Shown here one piece after another: positions 44,190 to 55,330 of a stretch of DNA of 64,000 nt. This DNA is from Aulostomus chinensis (lineage: Eukaryota; Chordata; Actinopteri; Syngnathiformes; Aulostomidae): assembly GCA_037954235.1 (NCBI GenBank), contig JBBMOA010000001.1:5036001-5100000 (forward strand), written 5' to 3'. The translations under genes were made by a program, and so were the position numbers. The notes beneath the pieces are model-generated. The model saw only the letters and a list, made by a program, of their open reading frames with translations, had not been told where the DNA came from and ran no database searches. How positions within the stretch are numbered: the stretch's first letter is position 1; each line of letters opens with the position of its first letter.

Positions 44190-46140
44190 TGCGATGGGGG
44201 GGAGCTGGGCTTCGTGGCCCTGGCCCTGGGCCAGGTAGCAATGGATGCTGGCTTCCTTTGGTGTTCGGCGGCTCACTGAGCCGGTAGGCCCGGGGTTACT
44301 GCCTCCGGGGGCTGCTTTGGGTCTCGCCTGTGTGGGGGGCGTGGGGGCGGCTTCCCCTATCATGGTGGCACCCTGTGGGATTGGGGGTTGAGGGGTCCTT
44401 GGGCTGGGTTGGGGGCTTCCCCGCAGTATGGGGGGTCCAGGGGCCCTGGGCCCTGGTGCCTAGGCTCCGTGCCGGTCTCCCAGCGGGGTCCCGTGGTGGT
44501 GGGGTGCGGCGCTGGCCCATTCCCCGGGCACTGGCGGGGTTGTGCCTGGGCCTGCTGTGGCGGCTTGGCCATGTTTGCCCCCGGACGCTGGGAAGAGGGT
44601 TGGGAGGGAGGGGGAGGTGGGTCGGGAATGAGGGGGAGGTGGATGGTTTGGTACCTGGGACCCTGCTCGCACCCTCAGGGGATCTCGCCCACATTTGGTA
44701 GGGGTGCACTTCCCTCTGCCCTGTCCTTGGGTGGGGTGAGCCCTGGTGCAGTGTCTTGGGCTGCCGCCACTCCCGGACAATGGGAGGGTGTGGGGGGACA
44801 TAGGAGGGTTGGGGGCTGGCCTTTATGATGCTGATCAGACTGGGTGCCCTGACATGGGCTGCCAGCTGGGGGTCCCGCCTTGCACGGTGGGCCTGGGCCC
44901 TCCCAGCCCTCACATGGCGGGGTGGTGGACCCTCTGCCTGGATCTCCTGACAGTGCCCCTTGGTGCTCTGATGTGGCCCCTGGACCAGGTAGGCTAGACA
45001 CCCTGTCAGCTGGTTGTGGTGGTGACAGGGTGTCCAGCGGGGCCGGTCTGGAAGCCGGCCCCCTGCGGGTCTGGCCCATTCCTCAGCACCTCTCATCGCC
45101 TCTCTGTCCCATCACATCACATCTTATGTGACACTAGGCCTTGAGGGGCTGGACCCCCCAATTTTAATCACATCGTAGACATTGAGGGCTTGGGGGAGTG
45201 CATGAGGATGTACTGGGAGGCGGGGCTCCCATGCCCTGGGTGCCTCCCCCAATTTTAACTGCATTCTAGTCATCCGCACAACAAATAACACAACACCCAT
45301 CCTGCACCCATGTTGGGATGGGGGGGCAGCTGGGGCGGGGAGTGGGTCCATTGCTCCCCCTTTTACTAAATGCACCAAGGCGGGCCTGGGGGCCTGACCT
45401 GGGAGGGGTGGTCTGCCTCCCAGCACGGTGGTTGGGCTGGGGTTGGTCACAGGCCTTGCCGTTGTGTGGTGGATCCTTTGCTGGCAATTTTACCAGGTCT
45501 GAGGTGCCCTGGACTGCGTCAGCATCTATGGAGTACTCAGCCCCTCTATTTTCGTTTCTTTTTTTTGTTTTAATTTTCTGGGGGTGGTGGTCCCGGACGC
45601 GGGTGCCTTTGGCTAACCCCGGCAGGCGGGCATGGGCGTCTCGGGTGAGTGAGGGTCCTTTTTCCCTTTTTTTGGGGGGGGGGGGCGCTGGCTGGTGGTG
45701 CCTTATGGCCTGAAGCCATAAAAACGGGATGGGTGGAGGGGATGGGGGTGGAAGGTTGGGTGGGTGGGTAGCTCTGTCCGGGGACAGTGGGCCTGGTCGT
45801 TGTGGTGGGCTGTGGTTGCCCCGCCTGGGCGTGGGGTGTGGGCAGGTGTCGCCCTCGCTGCTGGCGGGCCCCTTAGGGGGCTCCGGCTGGATCTTGGGCT
45901 GGAGGGGCTCTATGCCCCTGGGCTCAGCTTGTGCTGCGGGGGGGGTACCCGCTGGGTCCTTTGACTGCCCCGTCTCTATGGGCTGCCTCCAGGTGGGGCG
46001 TGGGTTGGGCCTGTGGCTGTTTCCAGGGGTGTGGCCCGGGGCTCCCCGTGTTCTGGGGGTTTCTGGGTGCCCTGGTGGCTTGGTCCTGACCTGCCTGCTA
46101 TTCTGGACTGGGGGCGTGTTGTTCTTCTCCCCCACATCGT
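44190..46140 (+). repeat. G-rich, strand-asymmetric GC block
   Basis: About 1.95 kb strongly enriched in G over C on the plus strand, with many runs of three or more G, a run of about 13 G near 45675 and local near-repeats of ggggct, ctgggcc and ggtggg. Long Pro-rich frames on the minus strand and Gly/Trp-rich frames on the plus strand follow from composition. It is sharply different from the AT-rich flanks. Identity unknown; probably an interspersed GC-rich element. Confidence 0.65.
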
Positions 46141-46164
46141 CGACAGTCAGCTACCCACAGCATC

Positions 46165-46230
46165 CAAGACAAACCATAGCACACTCATACACACGCATAT
46201 ACACTCATACACACGCGTATACACTCGGAC
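46165..46230. repeat. CA-rich tandem repeat
   Basis: Units close to acactcatacacacgc with tat links, about three copies. Confidence 0.75.
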
Positions 46231-46353
46231 ATTTATTTTAAAATATTAAACCAAATGGTAAAACCGCAATGGAAATTCTGCAACTGTTTTTTCTTTTTTC
46301 TGTTATTGCTCCTTGTTTTGTTTGTTTTTTCTGCTATTGTTGTTGGTTGTTGT

Positions 46354-46376
46354 CCCCCCCCCCCCCCCCCCCCCCC
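46354..46376. repeat. C homopolymer (23 bases)
   Basis: An uninterrupted C run; length may be unreliable in sequencing. Confidence 0.95.
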
Positions 46377-46559
46377 GTCTTCCCGATCCTGTCCCTGGGA
46401 TAGGCACCAGGAACATCGATACTGCTTGCCGTAGCTGCTGAACAGGACTCGTGCTGGGTGACTATCATGTGTCACAGCATGTTGTTGTTGTGAGTCACTG
46501 TCTGTCACATTATTGCTGTTAGTCTCTTTATAAATGTATTCTGTATGTATATTTTTGCC

Positions 46560-46640
46560 TGTTCTCTCTCTCCCTCCCTCACCACTGTCGCCAAGTGCTT
46601 GCTCGTGTGGGAATGTTGGGTTTCTTTCACTCAAATTGTA
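46560..46640 (+). mobile_element. Fragment of a common fish repeat end
   Basis: Contains cactgtcgccaagtgcttgc, a word I know from many fish interspersed repeats. Only a short piece is left. An aataaa follows at 46829. Confidence 0.5.
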
Positions 46641-47334
46641 AATAGTTTGTTCATTGAACCCCAACGAGGAGAAATGTTACGTTACTTGTTCATTACTTTC
46701 ATTAATTGTAATGTTTACTGTTATAAATGCATTCTATGATATCACTTCATATTTTTCATTTGGCATTTTATTATACATGAAGTGACTACTTATGTTGAAC
46801 TCTTACAAAAAAGTAAATATAATCAGTTAATAAATTCACATGTTCACCACAGCTGATGTCTGTCTTTTATTGTCACAATAACAGTGTACATTGACAATGA
46901 ATGTTGAACTTTCTAATCCACAGTCAAATGTCCTGTGTTCAATGCTGTATTTTACCACATTCATGGTTGATGATATTCAGCAACTTCACTTGAAGAATCA
47001 CAGTAAAGTGACAGCCAACAGGTAGCACAGACAATGATGAACACAAGGGTCAATATGACGCTGTCACATCTGCAGTCACAGTTTGGGTCCAACTGGAGCT
47101 TCTACCTCCTCAACTTCAACTCTCACCACTTTGATACCAACATGGATGGAGGAGCACTTCTCCATCACCCTGGGATTGATGATGTCATTCAATGCCTTCA
47201 CTAGGAGAAGCACATCAAACTTAGACAAAGGTAGGACAGAAGATGACAGGCAGACGGATCAATACTGTCAGCTCAGCACTTGGAGTCACAACTGAAAAAG
47301 ATGGCCTTAAATATTACTATTGGCCAACGAAGGA
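46641..47334. other. Stretch without recognised gene
   Basis: AT-rich, short ORFs only, one aataaa at 46829-46834. Confidence 0.5.
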
Positions 47335-48290
47335 AGTTGAACATTTTCCAAAGTTGCTCTCACTTTCTTTCAAACACCTGGAATGATTTCCTCCAAACCA
47401 AAAGAAACTGGTGAAAAAAACAACAAAAACTCCTGGAGAATCAAACTCCACCCTCTGCTCCAACTGGACTTGGGACTTCAAATGACCTCCATTAAAAGTC
47501 TGCCTGCATCCCCATTCACTGACTGTTGTGCTGTGGGTCTCCTGGACAAACATGGCAGGATCCTCTTGATCTCCAGGAGTTTAAAAGAGCAGCTCTTTTA
47601 AAATGGGTTCTGGCTCCGTTCAGGTTAAGAGAGCTGAGACTAAAATCACACATGAATGAAAGAGGGAACCCAAGAAAACAAGTCAGCGTGAAAGAGGAGC
47701 AGATTTTAAAACTCCTCACCATTTCCACCTCCAGGAGTGAAGCCTCCCGGGACCCAAGAGGCTCCAGCTGGCAGAGCTCTCACTGGTTTCTCCACCACCT
47801 CGCTAACCTGAGCTGGAGCATCTCAGAACCAAACAGTGACCCCCTTCATTCCAGAGCCGACTCCACAAACTCTGAGCCCCCACTTTACCCACAGCCAGCA
47901 GGCCTCCTCAACACTGCATGACACACGACGACTAAATTTAACACTGAAGCGTCTCATCCAGAGATCTGTCACATGTGTCTGCTGTGGAGGGTCAATTTGT
48001 CCGTCCACATTCAGATGATTAACGCAGCGACTCCTAAGCACCAGTAGAGCCTGTTCATCGTCCCTGGGTGGGCTTGAACCACCAGCCTCTCGGTTAACAG
48101 CCGAGCGCGCTGACCAATTGCGCCACAGAGACTCTGAGGCACCTGCTTTTCATGAAGAGTTTTCAGGCTAAATTCAGTGTGTGAGGTCCACACTGCACAT
48201 TTGAGGGACCATGAAGGACAGAGGAGAGTCTGACTGTCATGGTGAAAGCCTTCAGCACTAGAACTGAAACAGCCCCACCATCTTAACCCC
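47335..48290 (-). repeat. tRNA-Asn cassette, copy 3 (inverted, with full tRNA)
   Basis: The reverse complement of this block matches 18880-19400 and 25700-26110. It is the only copy whose tRNA-Asn retains its D-arm, so it represents the ancestral state of the tRNA. Confidence 0.88.
48059..48132 (-). tRNA. tRNA-Asn (GTT)
   Basis: A 74-nt cloverleaf on the minus strand with GTCTCTG/CAGGGAC acceptor stem, discriminator G, full D-arm (GCGCAATTGGTCAGCGC), anticodon GTT and T-loop TTCAAGC. All stems pair. No T4 follows within about 30 nt. Confidence 0.87.
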
Positions 48291-48834
48291 CCCAGACCAA
48301 ACAGGCTTCATCAGAAACAGACCCCCCTCCTAGAACATTCAGAGATCATCAGTCTGATTCATAGAACATGACAAACAATCAAGAACTTGTTATTGTTTGA
48401 TCAGAAGGTGAAACAATGTTTCTAGGTTTGTCTGTTCTGGTCTGAATGAAAGAGGAGGTTTTCTTGGTCATGTGACGTGGATGAGAGTTCAACTAGAACT
48501 TCCTGCTTCAACAGGATTTTAGTTTGTTGGGATTTTGTCAAAGCCACTAACCAAACCTCTGAGTGGTGCAGATGTCTGCTGCCTCCTCAGAGCAGACTGG
48601 AGCTCAGCCTCACTCACCTGTGGGAGCCCCAGCAGAGCCACCGTGTGATGGAGTTTCAGTTTAGGCTCCAAGGTCCTGGATTGAATGGTGTGTCCTGTGT
48701 TTTTAGGCCTCCTGGCACCGATGAATGAATGAACCATTGTTCCAGAGGGAGCTGGTGTCAGGTCAGTCCCTGTTTCTACAAGACCTCCTGCTGCAGAGCC
48801 AAACTGGGAAACATTTGAAACTCAAAATCCTGTT
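48291..48834. other. Stretch without recognised gene
   Basis: Short ORFs only. Confidence 0.5.
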
Positions 48835-49510
48835 CTTGTCACAATCCTGCTCTCCTAAATCAAGGACTGTTCAGTCAATGGTAGAGCAGAGAGGAGCAGA
48901 GGAAGAGAGCTGGGACCAGAACCCAGAGGTTGATGGATCAAAACCATCCTCTGCTCAAAGAAAGGAACAAAATAAACCCTTATCTTTAGGAATGTGTGTC
49001 TGTTAAAAAGGGTTTCAAAAGGAAATTTGTCTTCCTCCACAATCACCAACCATTGTGAGAGTTAACAACAGTCCACTTTCTGACTGAAGCAAAAGTAGAC
49101 TTCAAAAGGTTTTTCTGCTTCAACATAGCAGCTAAATTTCCATTTCTCCACTGATTATCTGTTAAGGTTCATGGGGGGGGGGGGGTGGAGCCTATCACAG
49201 CTGACATTGGTTGAGGGGCGGGGTTCATCCTGGACAGGTCACCAGTCCATCACAGGACCAACACATAGAGACAGACAACCATTCACTCTCACAGTCACAC
49301 CTACAGTCAATTTAGAGTATCAATCAGCCTCGTCCCCTCTTGATGTCTTTGGACTGTGGGAGGAAGCTGGAGTACCAGAGAGAACCCACACAGGAACAGG
49401 GAGAACATGGAGACTCACACAGAAAGATCCTGTGCTGGAGCCGGGACTGGTACCTGGAACCTTCTTGCTGTGAGGAGACAGTGCTGACCACTGTACCACC
49501 GTGCTGGATT
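48835..49510 (-). repeat. Left arm of a large inverted repeat with SINE
   Basis: Matches 51415-52080 in reverse complement, including a unique flank with gctctcctaaatcaagg and gctctaccat-type words and the SINE itself. Spacer is about 1.9 kb. Confidence 0.85.
49165..49505 (-). mobile_element. tRNA-derived SINE, complete
   Basis: Minus-strand copy of the SINE seen at 27842 and 51420: tRNA-like head with cagcaagaaggttccagg, conserved body with ggactgtgggaggaagct complement, and the tail near 49190. Confidence 0.78.
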
Positions 49511-50559
49511 TTCTGTAACGTCAAGTACATCTGAACTGGCACTTGACAGTGACAGCAGGAGAACAAAAATCCCAGTGTGTCATCAACATTTCCTGTCAAA
49601 TCAATGATAGAAGCTGTTGAATTTCTGGATCAGAACAAGGAGAAAGGAGCCCCAATGAAAGAGTGATGGTTCTTGATTCTGATTTTGTTCTTCACTCCTA
49701 CACCCGAGAGTGAAAGTGTGGGCTGGCTGGGAGCAACTGCCTGCTTCAGAGTGGGAGGAGCCTCAGGACTTTCCAGTGAGAGCTGCAAACTTCCACCAGC
49801 GCCCAGTGCCAGCAGGTCTTCATGATGGAGCTGAGAAGAACACAACAACACCAGAGCACTGGAGAGGAGCACAACACTTCTTTGCTTCCTGGCCACTCTC
49901 ATGTCTGTCTGTCCATCTGGAGCTGGGGGGAGGAGCTTCACATGTTTTTTCTTTTTTTAAAAAGGGAATGACATGACTTCCTCTGTATGTTAGAATATGA
50001 ACTACTAAAAATGTTCATCTCCAGTTTAAAGTTAGAATTATATTTAAAGTAGAAAAATCTCCCCTCTTCAATCCTGTCACTCAGTGTTGTAAACTGTTTC
50101 TAACAAATTCTACTGTTCAACAGTTCAAGTGTTTCTAATGAAGCTGAATGTTCTCCTCTACTTTCCTCAATTGTGTTTCTTTCATGTCCTCCTGAGATCA
50201 AAGACAGAATTCTAGGTACAAATAAAGACACCATCAAAGCCCTGATGACATCATCATCAATTCTGACTTTGATCTGTGTCTGTCCAGCTTGTCCTGAGTG
50301 GATCCAACAGTTTCCCATGGGTGACTCTGTCGTGGTCTCTCTCCTGCTGTCTCCAACTCTCAGAGTGCTTCTACTGGTTTCTCCCCATCGTCCCTGTTGC
50401 TAGGCAGAGCACTGGTGAGGACTGAGGCCAGTGATGTCATCACCTCCAGCTGAGACCTGCCAGGTGATCCTGCTTCATTCAACTCTGCTGCCTCTGCCAC
50501 TGCCCTGACTGGTGAGGCTGACAGCAGGTTCTCTCTCATCTAAACTCTCTGTTTACAAT
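49511..50559. other. Stretch without recognised gene, with dispersed repeat
   Basis: 50040-50290 is the repeat also found inverted at 110-370 and partly at 28165-28310. The rest has only short ORFs. Confidence 0.55.
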
Positions 50560-50946
50560 GGAGGCTGAAATCCTTGTGATTGGTGGTTCAATCATCAGGT
50601 CTGTTGAACTCCCAGGTGCCATCACCTGCTGTCTTCCTGGTGCCAAAGTTGTGGACATTATTGAACGTCTCCAGGACTCATCGATCTCCACTCCTCAGCT
50701 CACATCCTGATTATACAGGTGTGTGTGAATGACATCACGAAGAGGCAGCCAATCATACTTCATGACCAGCTTGAGTCTCTTGCTAGTTCAAATCAGAGTC
50801 TGGGTAAATTCTGTGTTTTTTCTGGCTCCATCTCTGCTCCTTCCAGAAGCAGGGAGCATTTCAGCCTCTTTCCAGTCTGCATGAATGCTGAAAGGCTTCT
50901 GTACTGTTTGGCTTTGCTGTTCCCTGCAGCTTGGACATCAGATTAG
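50560..50946 (+). pseudogene. LINE ORF1 esterase (SGNH) relic
   Basis: An ATG frame reads MEAEILVIGGSIIRSVELPG, then GAKVVDIIERL; after a frameshift, VNDITKRQPIILHDQLESLA and SREHFSLFP. L2/CR1-group LINEs of fish have an ORF1 esterase with GDSI..R and V.VGTNDI blocks. Here GDS reads GGS and GTND reads CVND, and several stops break the frame. It is unrelated by position to the helentron SGNH domain but of the same superfamily. Confidence 0.68.
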
Positions 50947-51286
50947 AACGAACCACACTCACTAACTCACCTGTTCTTAACCAATGAGAGCTGATTGGGT
51001 TAAACATGGAAAAACACTGACTCTCTATGAGGATGTTCTCCTGCCCTGTGTGGGTGGAGCCAAGAGAGTAAAAAGACTGAGACCCAGAAATCAGGGCTTC
51101 TTCTCTTCCATCTTCAGGTGGTCAGACTGAAGTCTCAGCTCTGACTCTGGATCTGTTCTCTGTGTGCCAACATAAATGTGATTGGACCAGAGAAGTTGAT
51201 GAGTATTTAGTGAACCTTTCCACTGAGGTGGAACCATCCTGGGAAGAAGGAGAGGAAATGAAAGCTTCTCAGTGTAAAGTTTTAAT
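50947..51286. other. Stretch without recognised gene
   Basis: No ORF or RNA gene recognised. Confidence 0.5.
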
Positions 51287-51359
51287 TAAGCTGGCCAGCA
51301 GTTGAACCTGGAATCTTCTGATTTGTAGTCAGACACATTATCCAGTACTACCCTGAGAT
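51287..51359 (-). pseudogene. tRNA-Arg-like pseudogene
   Basis: The minus strand holds the anticodon arm TCTGA-CTACAAA-TCAGA, variable loop AGATT and T-arm CCAGG-TTCAACT-GCTGG of tRNA-Arg (ACG) type; the anticodon now reads ACA. The D-arm and acceptor stem are not convincing. A decayed copy or the head of a retroposon. Confidence 0.6.
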
Positions 51360-51414
51360 TAGTGTAGTGTGTTCATGTGTACTTGATTTTACAGAAAATA
51401 CAAACACTCTGGTG

Positions 51415-52080
51415 GCATTTTCAGGGGACAAAATGGTGCAATGGTTCGTGCTGTTGCCTCGCAGCAAGAAGGTTCCAAGTTCTAGTCCCGGCTTCATCAC
51501 AGGATCTTTCTTTGGGAGTCTGCGTGTTCTCCCTGTTCCTGTGTGGGTTCTCTCTGGTACTCCAGCTTCCTCCCACAGTCCAAAGACATCAAGAGGGGAC
51601 GAGGCTGATTGATACTCTAAATTGACTGTAGGTGTGACTGTGAATGCTTGTCTGTCTCTATGTGTTGGTCCTGTGATGGACTGGTGACCTGTCCAGGATG
51701 AACCCCGCCTCTCATCCATTGTCAGCTGTGATAGGCTCCACCCCCCATGAACCACTGCAGATAATCAGTATAGAAATGGAAATTTAGCTGCTATGTTGAA
51801 TCACAAAAACCTTTTGAAGTAAACTTTTGCTTCAGTCAGAAAGGAGACTGTTATTAACTCACAATGGTTTGTGATTCTGCAGTAAGATCAATTTGTTTTC
51901 CACCCCTTTTTATCAGATTCACATTTCTAAACTAACAGGTTTATTTTGTTCTTTTCATTTACCAGAGGACAGTTTTGATCCATCAGCCTCTGGTTCTGGT
52001 CCCAGCTCTCTTCCTCTGCTCCTCTCTGCTCTACCATCTATTAAACAGGTCTTGATTTAGGAGAGCAGGACTGAGACAAG
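51415..52080 (+). repeat. Right arm of a large inverted repeat with SINE
   Basis: Reverse complement partner of 48835-49510. Confidence 0.85.
51420..51760 (+). mobile_element. tRNA-derived SINE, complete
   Basis: Head gcaatggttcgtgctgttgc and cagcaagaaggttccaag, body ggtactccagcttcctccc and gtccaaagacatc, then ttgactgtaggtgtgactg, tail with ctggtgacctgtccagg and gataggctccacc. Confidence 0.8.
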
Positions 52081-52518
52081 AACAGGAATGTGAGTGTTGA
52101 AGGTTCACAACTTGGCTCTGAAGCCTCAGCAGGTAAAGATTCATCTCTTATTTCAGAGGTGATTTGAAGAATTCATTGTTGCTGAACTGTTGATGCTTCA
52201 ATTTCTGGACGTTCACTGGTGGAATGTTTGAGGGTCAGAGGTGAAAAGAGGACAAGTGCACCTGTTGTGTGTGATGGGGCACCAGCATGGAGGAAGTTGT
52301 CATACATTTCTAGCTAAACAGCAGGAAACTTCATGTAAAGAATTAAAATGATTTAATTCAGTGTTTAACTCCCAGGCCTCTGGAATAAAACCCAAGGAAC
52401 AACTGACCACCTCACCATGACTTCACCCTGATAACCAGGAGGTAACCTGGTAGTCAGAGCAGCGGTGCATAGGTCTGTGGACTCAGAGGAGGGTTCTTCT
52501 TCTGGTCCTGGGTTTGAA

Positions 52519-52644
52519 GACATCAGCAGCCTTGTTGGAGTCAACTGGGATGTTCCTCTCAATAGACAGCAGCATTAAATCAGAGAGCCTGTCTGCTCCA
52601 TGGCTCCTCCTGAGCTGGTCCTGGATCAGCTTCAGTTTGGAGAG
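52519..52644 (-). pseudogene. hAT-like transposase C-terminal dimerisation fragment
   Basis: The minus strand reads KLKLIQDQLRRSHGADRLSD then LMLLSIERNIPVDSNKAAD and VFK, resembling the C-terminal dimerisation motif (LK...R....RLS.L..LSIE) of hAT transposases and hAT-derived host proteins. Only about 42 codons are legible. The remainder of the transposase is not found. Confidence 0.6.
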
Positions 52645-52843
52645 TCACCGTTACACTGAAGCAGAGGTCACTGGCAGTGCTGCATATACTGGGAGGAGCC
52701 TGTGGCTCTGGGTACACTGTGCCCATGTCGTTGGCTTGAAGGCAGCTCAGCGTTACTGCACATTGTTGAGTGACAAAAACAGCCAACACCTCCAGCACAG
52801 AGAGGAGAGACCTGACACACCTCTCCAGAGACCTGGGACATGA

Positions 52844-52925
52844 TGGCAGTGGTGGGATTTGAACCCACACCTCCTCAAAGACTGGAGCCTAAATCCAGCA
52901 CCTTAGACCGCTCAGCCACACTACC
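52844..52925 (-). tRNA. tRNA-Leu (TAG)
   Basis: An 82-nt class II tRNA on the minus strand: GGTAGTG/CACTGCC acceptor stem, discriminator A, A-box TGGCTGAGCGG, anticodon loop TTTAGGC (TAG), long variable arm, intact GGTTCAAATCC B-box. Matches vertebrate tRNA-Leu reading CUA. The best preserved single tRNA here; still no close T4. Confidence 0.88.
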
Positions 52926-53150
52926 TCACTGAGCAGGTCAGTGAGTTGGTCTGCTAAAGGCATGTTGAACAGGAAGTAACATAATGATTTCAAACTTATT
53001 CTGAAGGGTGACCCCTTCCCTCCCGTGGTCACAGGAAGTGACGACAGCATCGCTTGAAGAAGCCGGGAAAGAAATGGAAAAAGGACTCAATTTAAACAGA
53101 GCCTTTCTACCTCAGCACGCCATGCTAGCAAACCCCCTTTTGTCTGGTTT
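52926..53150. other. Spacer
   Basis: Nothing recognised. Confidence 0.5.
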
Positions 53151-53578
53151 GGACAGACAGACAGACAGACAGACTATTTTATTAATCCCTTTTGGACGTT
53201 CTGCAAGGGAAATTGCACTCTCCTCAACATACATTCACAGCACTGTTACCATAGATTAGACTAAAAATAGCAAAGAAGAAAAAACAAAGACTATATATAT
53301 ATATCTATCATATATATGTATGTATATATATATGCATATATACATGTGCGGGTGCCTGTGTGTACCTGGATGGTTATGTATATGTGCATAGTGACAGGAA
53401 TAATCATAATATTAATTGTTCTTAATTGTTATTATAACAATAATAATGATGATGATATAATATAATAATGATGATGATGATATAATATAAAACATATAAT
53501 AGTTATAATAAAATAATAATAGCAGTAGTAACAAGAATTATATAATAATAATAATAAAAAATAATAAAATAATAATGA

Positions 53579-53610
<32 letters not shown>

Positions 53611-53820
53611 ATAATAATAATAATAATAATAATGTACAGTCTCTTATATTGCACGAGTGTCCAGTTGTTATCGGGGCAAGCTAATGGTGCTCAGCCCTCT
53701 CCTACAGTCCTTCTGTTGGCCCTCCCCCCCTCCAGTGAGGAGTTTAACAGTTTAATGGTTCGGGGGATGAAGGAGTTCTTCAGTCTGGTTGTTGTTTGGT
53801 GACTGTGGATGAACACACAG
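53151..53820. repeat. Fish retroposon end with microsatellites
   Basis: Begins with (GACA)n and a ttttattaatccc word, ends with a segment around gttcgggggatgaaggagtt. Between them lie (TA)n, (ATG)n/(ATA)n and an ACT trinucleotide run (53281-53635). These words are frequent in fish interspersed repeats; class unassigned. Confidence 0.6.
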
Positions 53821-54119
53821 GAGAAGTGAAGCATGAATCTGTGTTCCTGTTCACTTGAATACATGCAGGTGTAGCAGGTGGAAATACGACTGTTTATTTT
53901 TGTTCTGATTTCAGAACTGTTGACACAACGGTGTCAGATTAAAGCATCTCCACCTTCCAGATGCTGGTCTCCTTCTGGGGTCCTGACTGACCTCCATCTT
54001 GTGTTCTGGATCCACCTAAACCCAGCAGCTCCAGATCCCTGAACTCCTTACAGGGATAGAAAATGGCTGCTGGATGGAAGTCCCCCAACTGTGGCTGTTC
54101 TGAAACTCTTCTCCTCAGT

Positions 54120-54320
54120 CACTCCTGAGTTGACACTGAGATGGAAACTCTGAGTATCAGGTTCAGAACAGCTGATCTGAGTTGGTCCAATCAACTGTGA
54201 GTACGTTCACCTTGAGTGTCACACGTGCACAACCACCACAAAATGCCATCATCAATGGAGCCCTGATACCACGAGTCACCATGACAACCAAGAACAAAAT
54301 AACAAGTTACTTTGAAACAA
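54120..54320 (+). mobile_element. Harbinger terminal fragment
   Basis: Contains gttgacactgagatgg, ggttcagaacagctgatc and catcatcaatggagccctga followed by gagtcaccatgacaacc, which parallel the terminal region and Myb-like start of the element ending at 11938. Only the end is present. Confidence 0.6.
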
Positions 54321-55199
54321 CGACCTTCATATATTTATGATGACATCACCAATATGAGCCTTCCCAGTCTGTCAGGGGGTAGAATTCAGTCAGCACCAAT
54401 GACATCAGAGTCAGAGTTTAGAGATCAAAGACAGACATTAAAGTCAATATATTAAATTTGATGTTTCCATGGAGGGGCAGTTTGACATTTTATTTTGGAT
54501 GCATTTATATTTTAGAATCAGAAAGGCAGTTACAATGACATCATCAAGACAAAACCTGGTGTTACAAAGGTGAGGTGAACAATTTTAACAGTCAATCCCA
54601 AATTTAGGCCTGAAGTTAGAAAATAATATTAGCTAGCTAGCAACGTTAGCTAGTTAATGTTAGCAAGCTGGTGATATTAAACACCATCAAATAGTTAAAA
54701 CAAGGTCAGCAGCTGTTATGATGATGGTCACATGATTTAACCTTCCTCCTGTGGGACCTGTTTTAGGATTTAAATGCATCAAAGAACCACATCAATTTGT
54801 TTATTGTATCAAGGATTTTTGACTTTGTCAGGAACCTCTAGTTCAACAAAATCAAACCAACAAATGTTGTTCACTGAATGATCAAATAGTGAGGGTCTGT
54901 CTGGACCAGTTATCAAAATAAGATGATAAAGCAACAGTCAGAGCCAAACCTGAAGTCAGAAGTGCACTGTCAGCAACACTGCCAGCAGTTCCTCTCTCAG
55001 TCATGGGAGCTTCAGGGACTCTCATCAGCCTCGTTCTCCCATCGACCTGCACAACAACACAACAAACAAAGACCATCCTTGATGTGTCTGCATAGAATGC
55101 ATTTGTGTTGTGGACCCACATCCACCAAGAGTGCAACAGCGTCCTCCTCAGCAGCCCTGCCTCAACACCAACCAGAACAGCCACAGCCACAACCCCACT

Positions 55200-55330
55200 C
55201 AGGACCTGATTCCAAAAGAAAGAGGTGTCAGGACTGCCCAAGCAGTCAGGACAGCAGGACAAACGGATTGTGCTTCAACTGCAGGAAACATCTCTGCAGA
55301 GAACACACACAAGTGTCACACATGAATCTA
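55200..55330 (+). pseudogene. piggyBac-like transposase C-terminal Cys-rich domain, copy B
   Basis: The frame from 54923 ends with KRKRCQDCPSSQDSRTNGLC followed by FNCRKHLCREHT: a C-x2-C, C-x2-C, C-x2-H spacing close to the zinc-binding C-terminal domain of piggyBac transposases, preceded by a Gln/Pro-rich stretch. No catalytic part was found. The assignment rests on the cysteine spacing only. Confidence 0.55.

Noticed and set aside
44296..46135. Pro-rich minus-strand ORFs of 266 and 289 codons
   Set aside because: Explained by the C-rich composition of that strand; no domain, no consistent start context.
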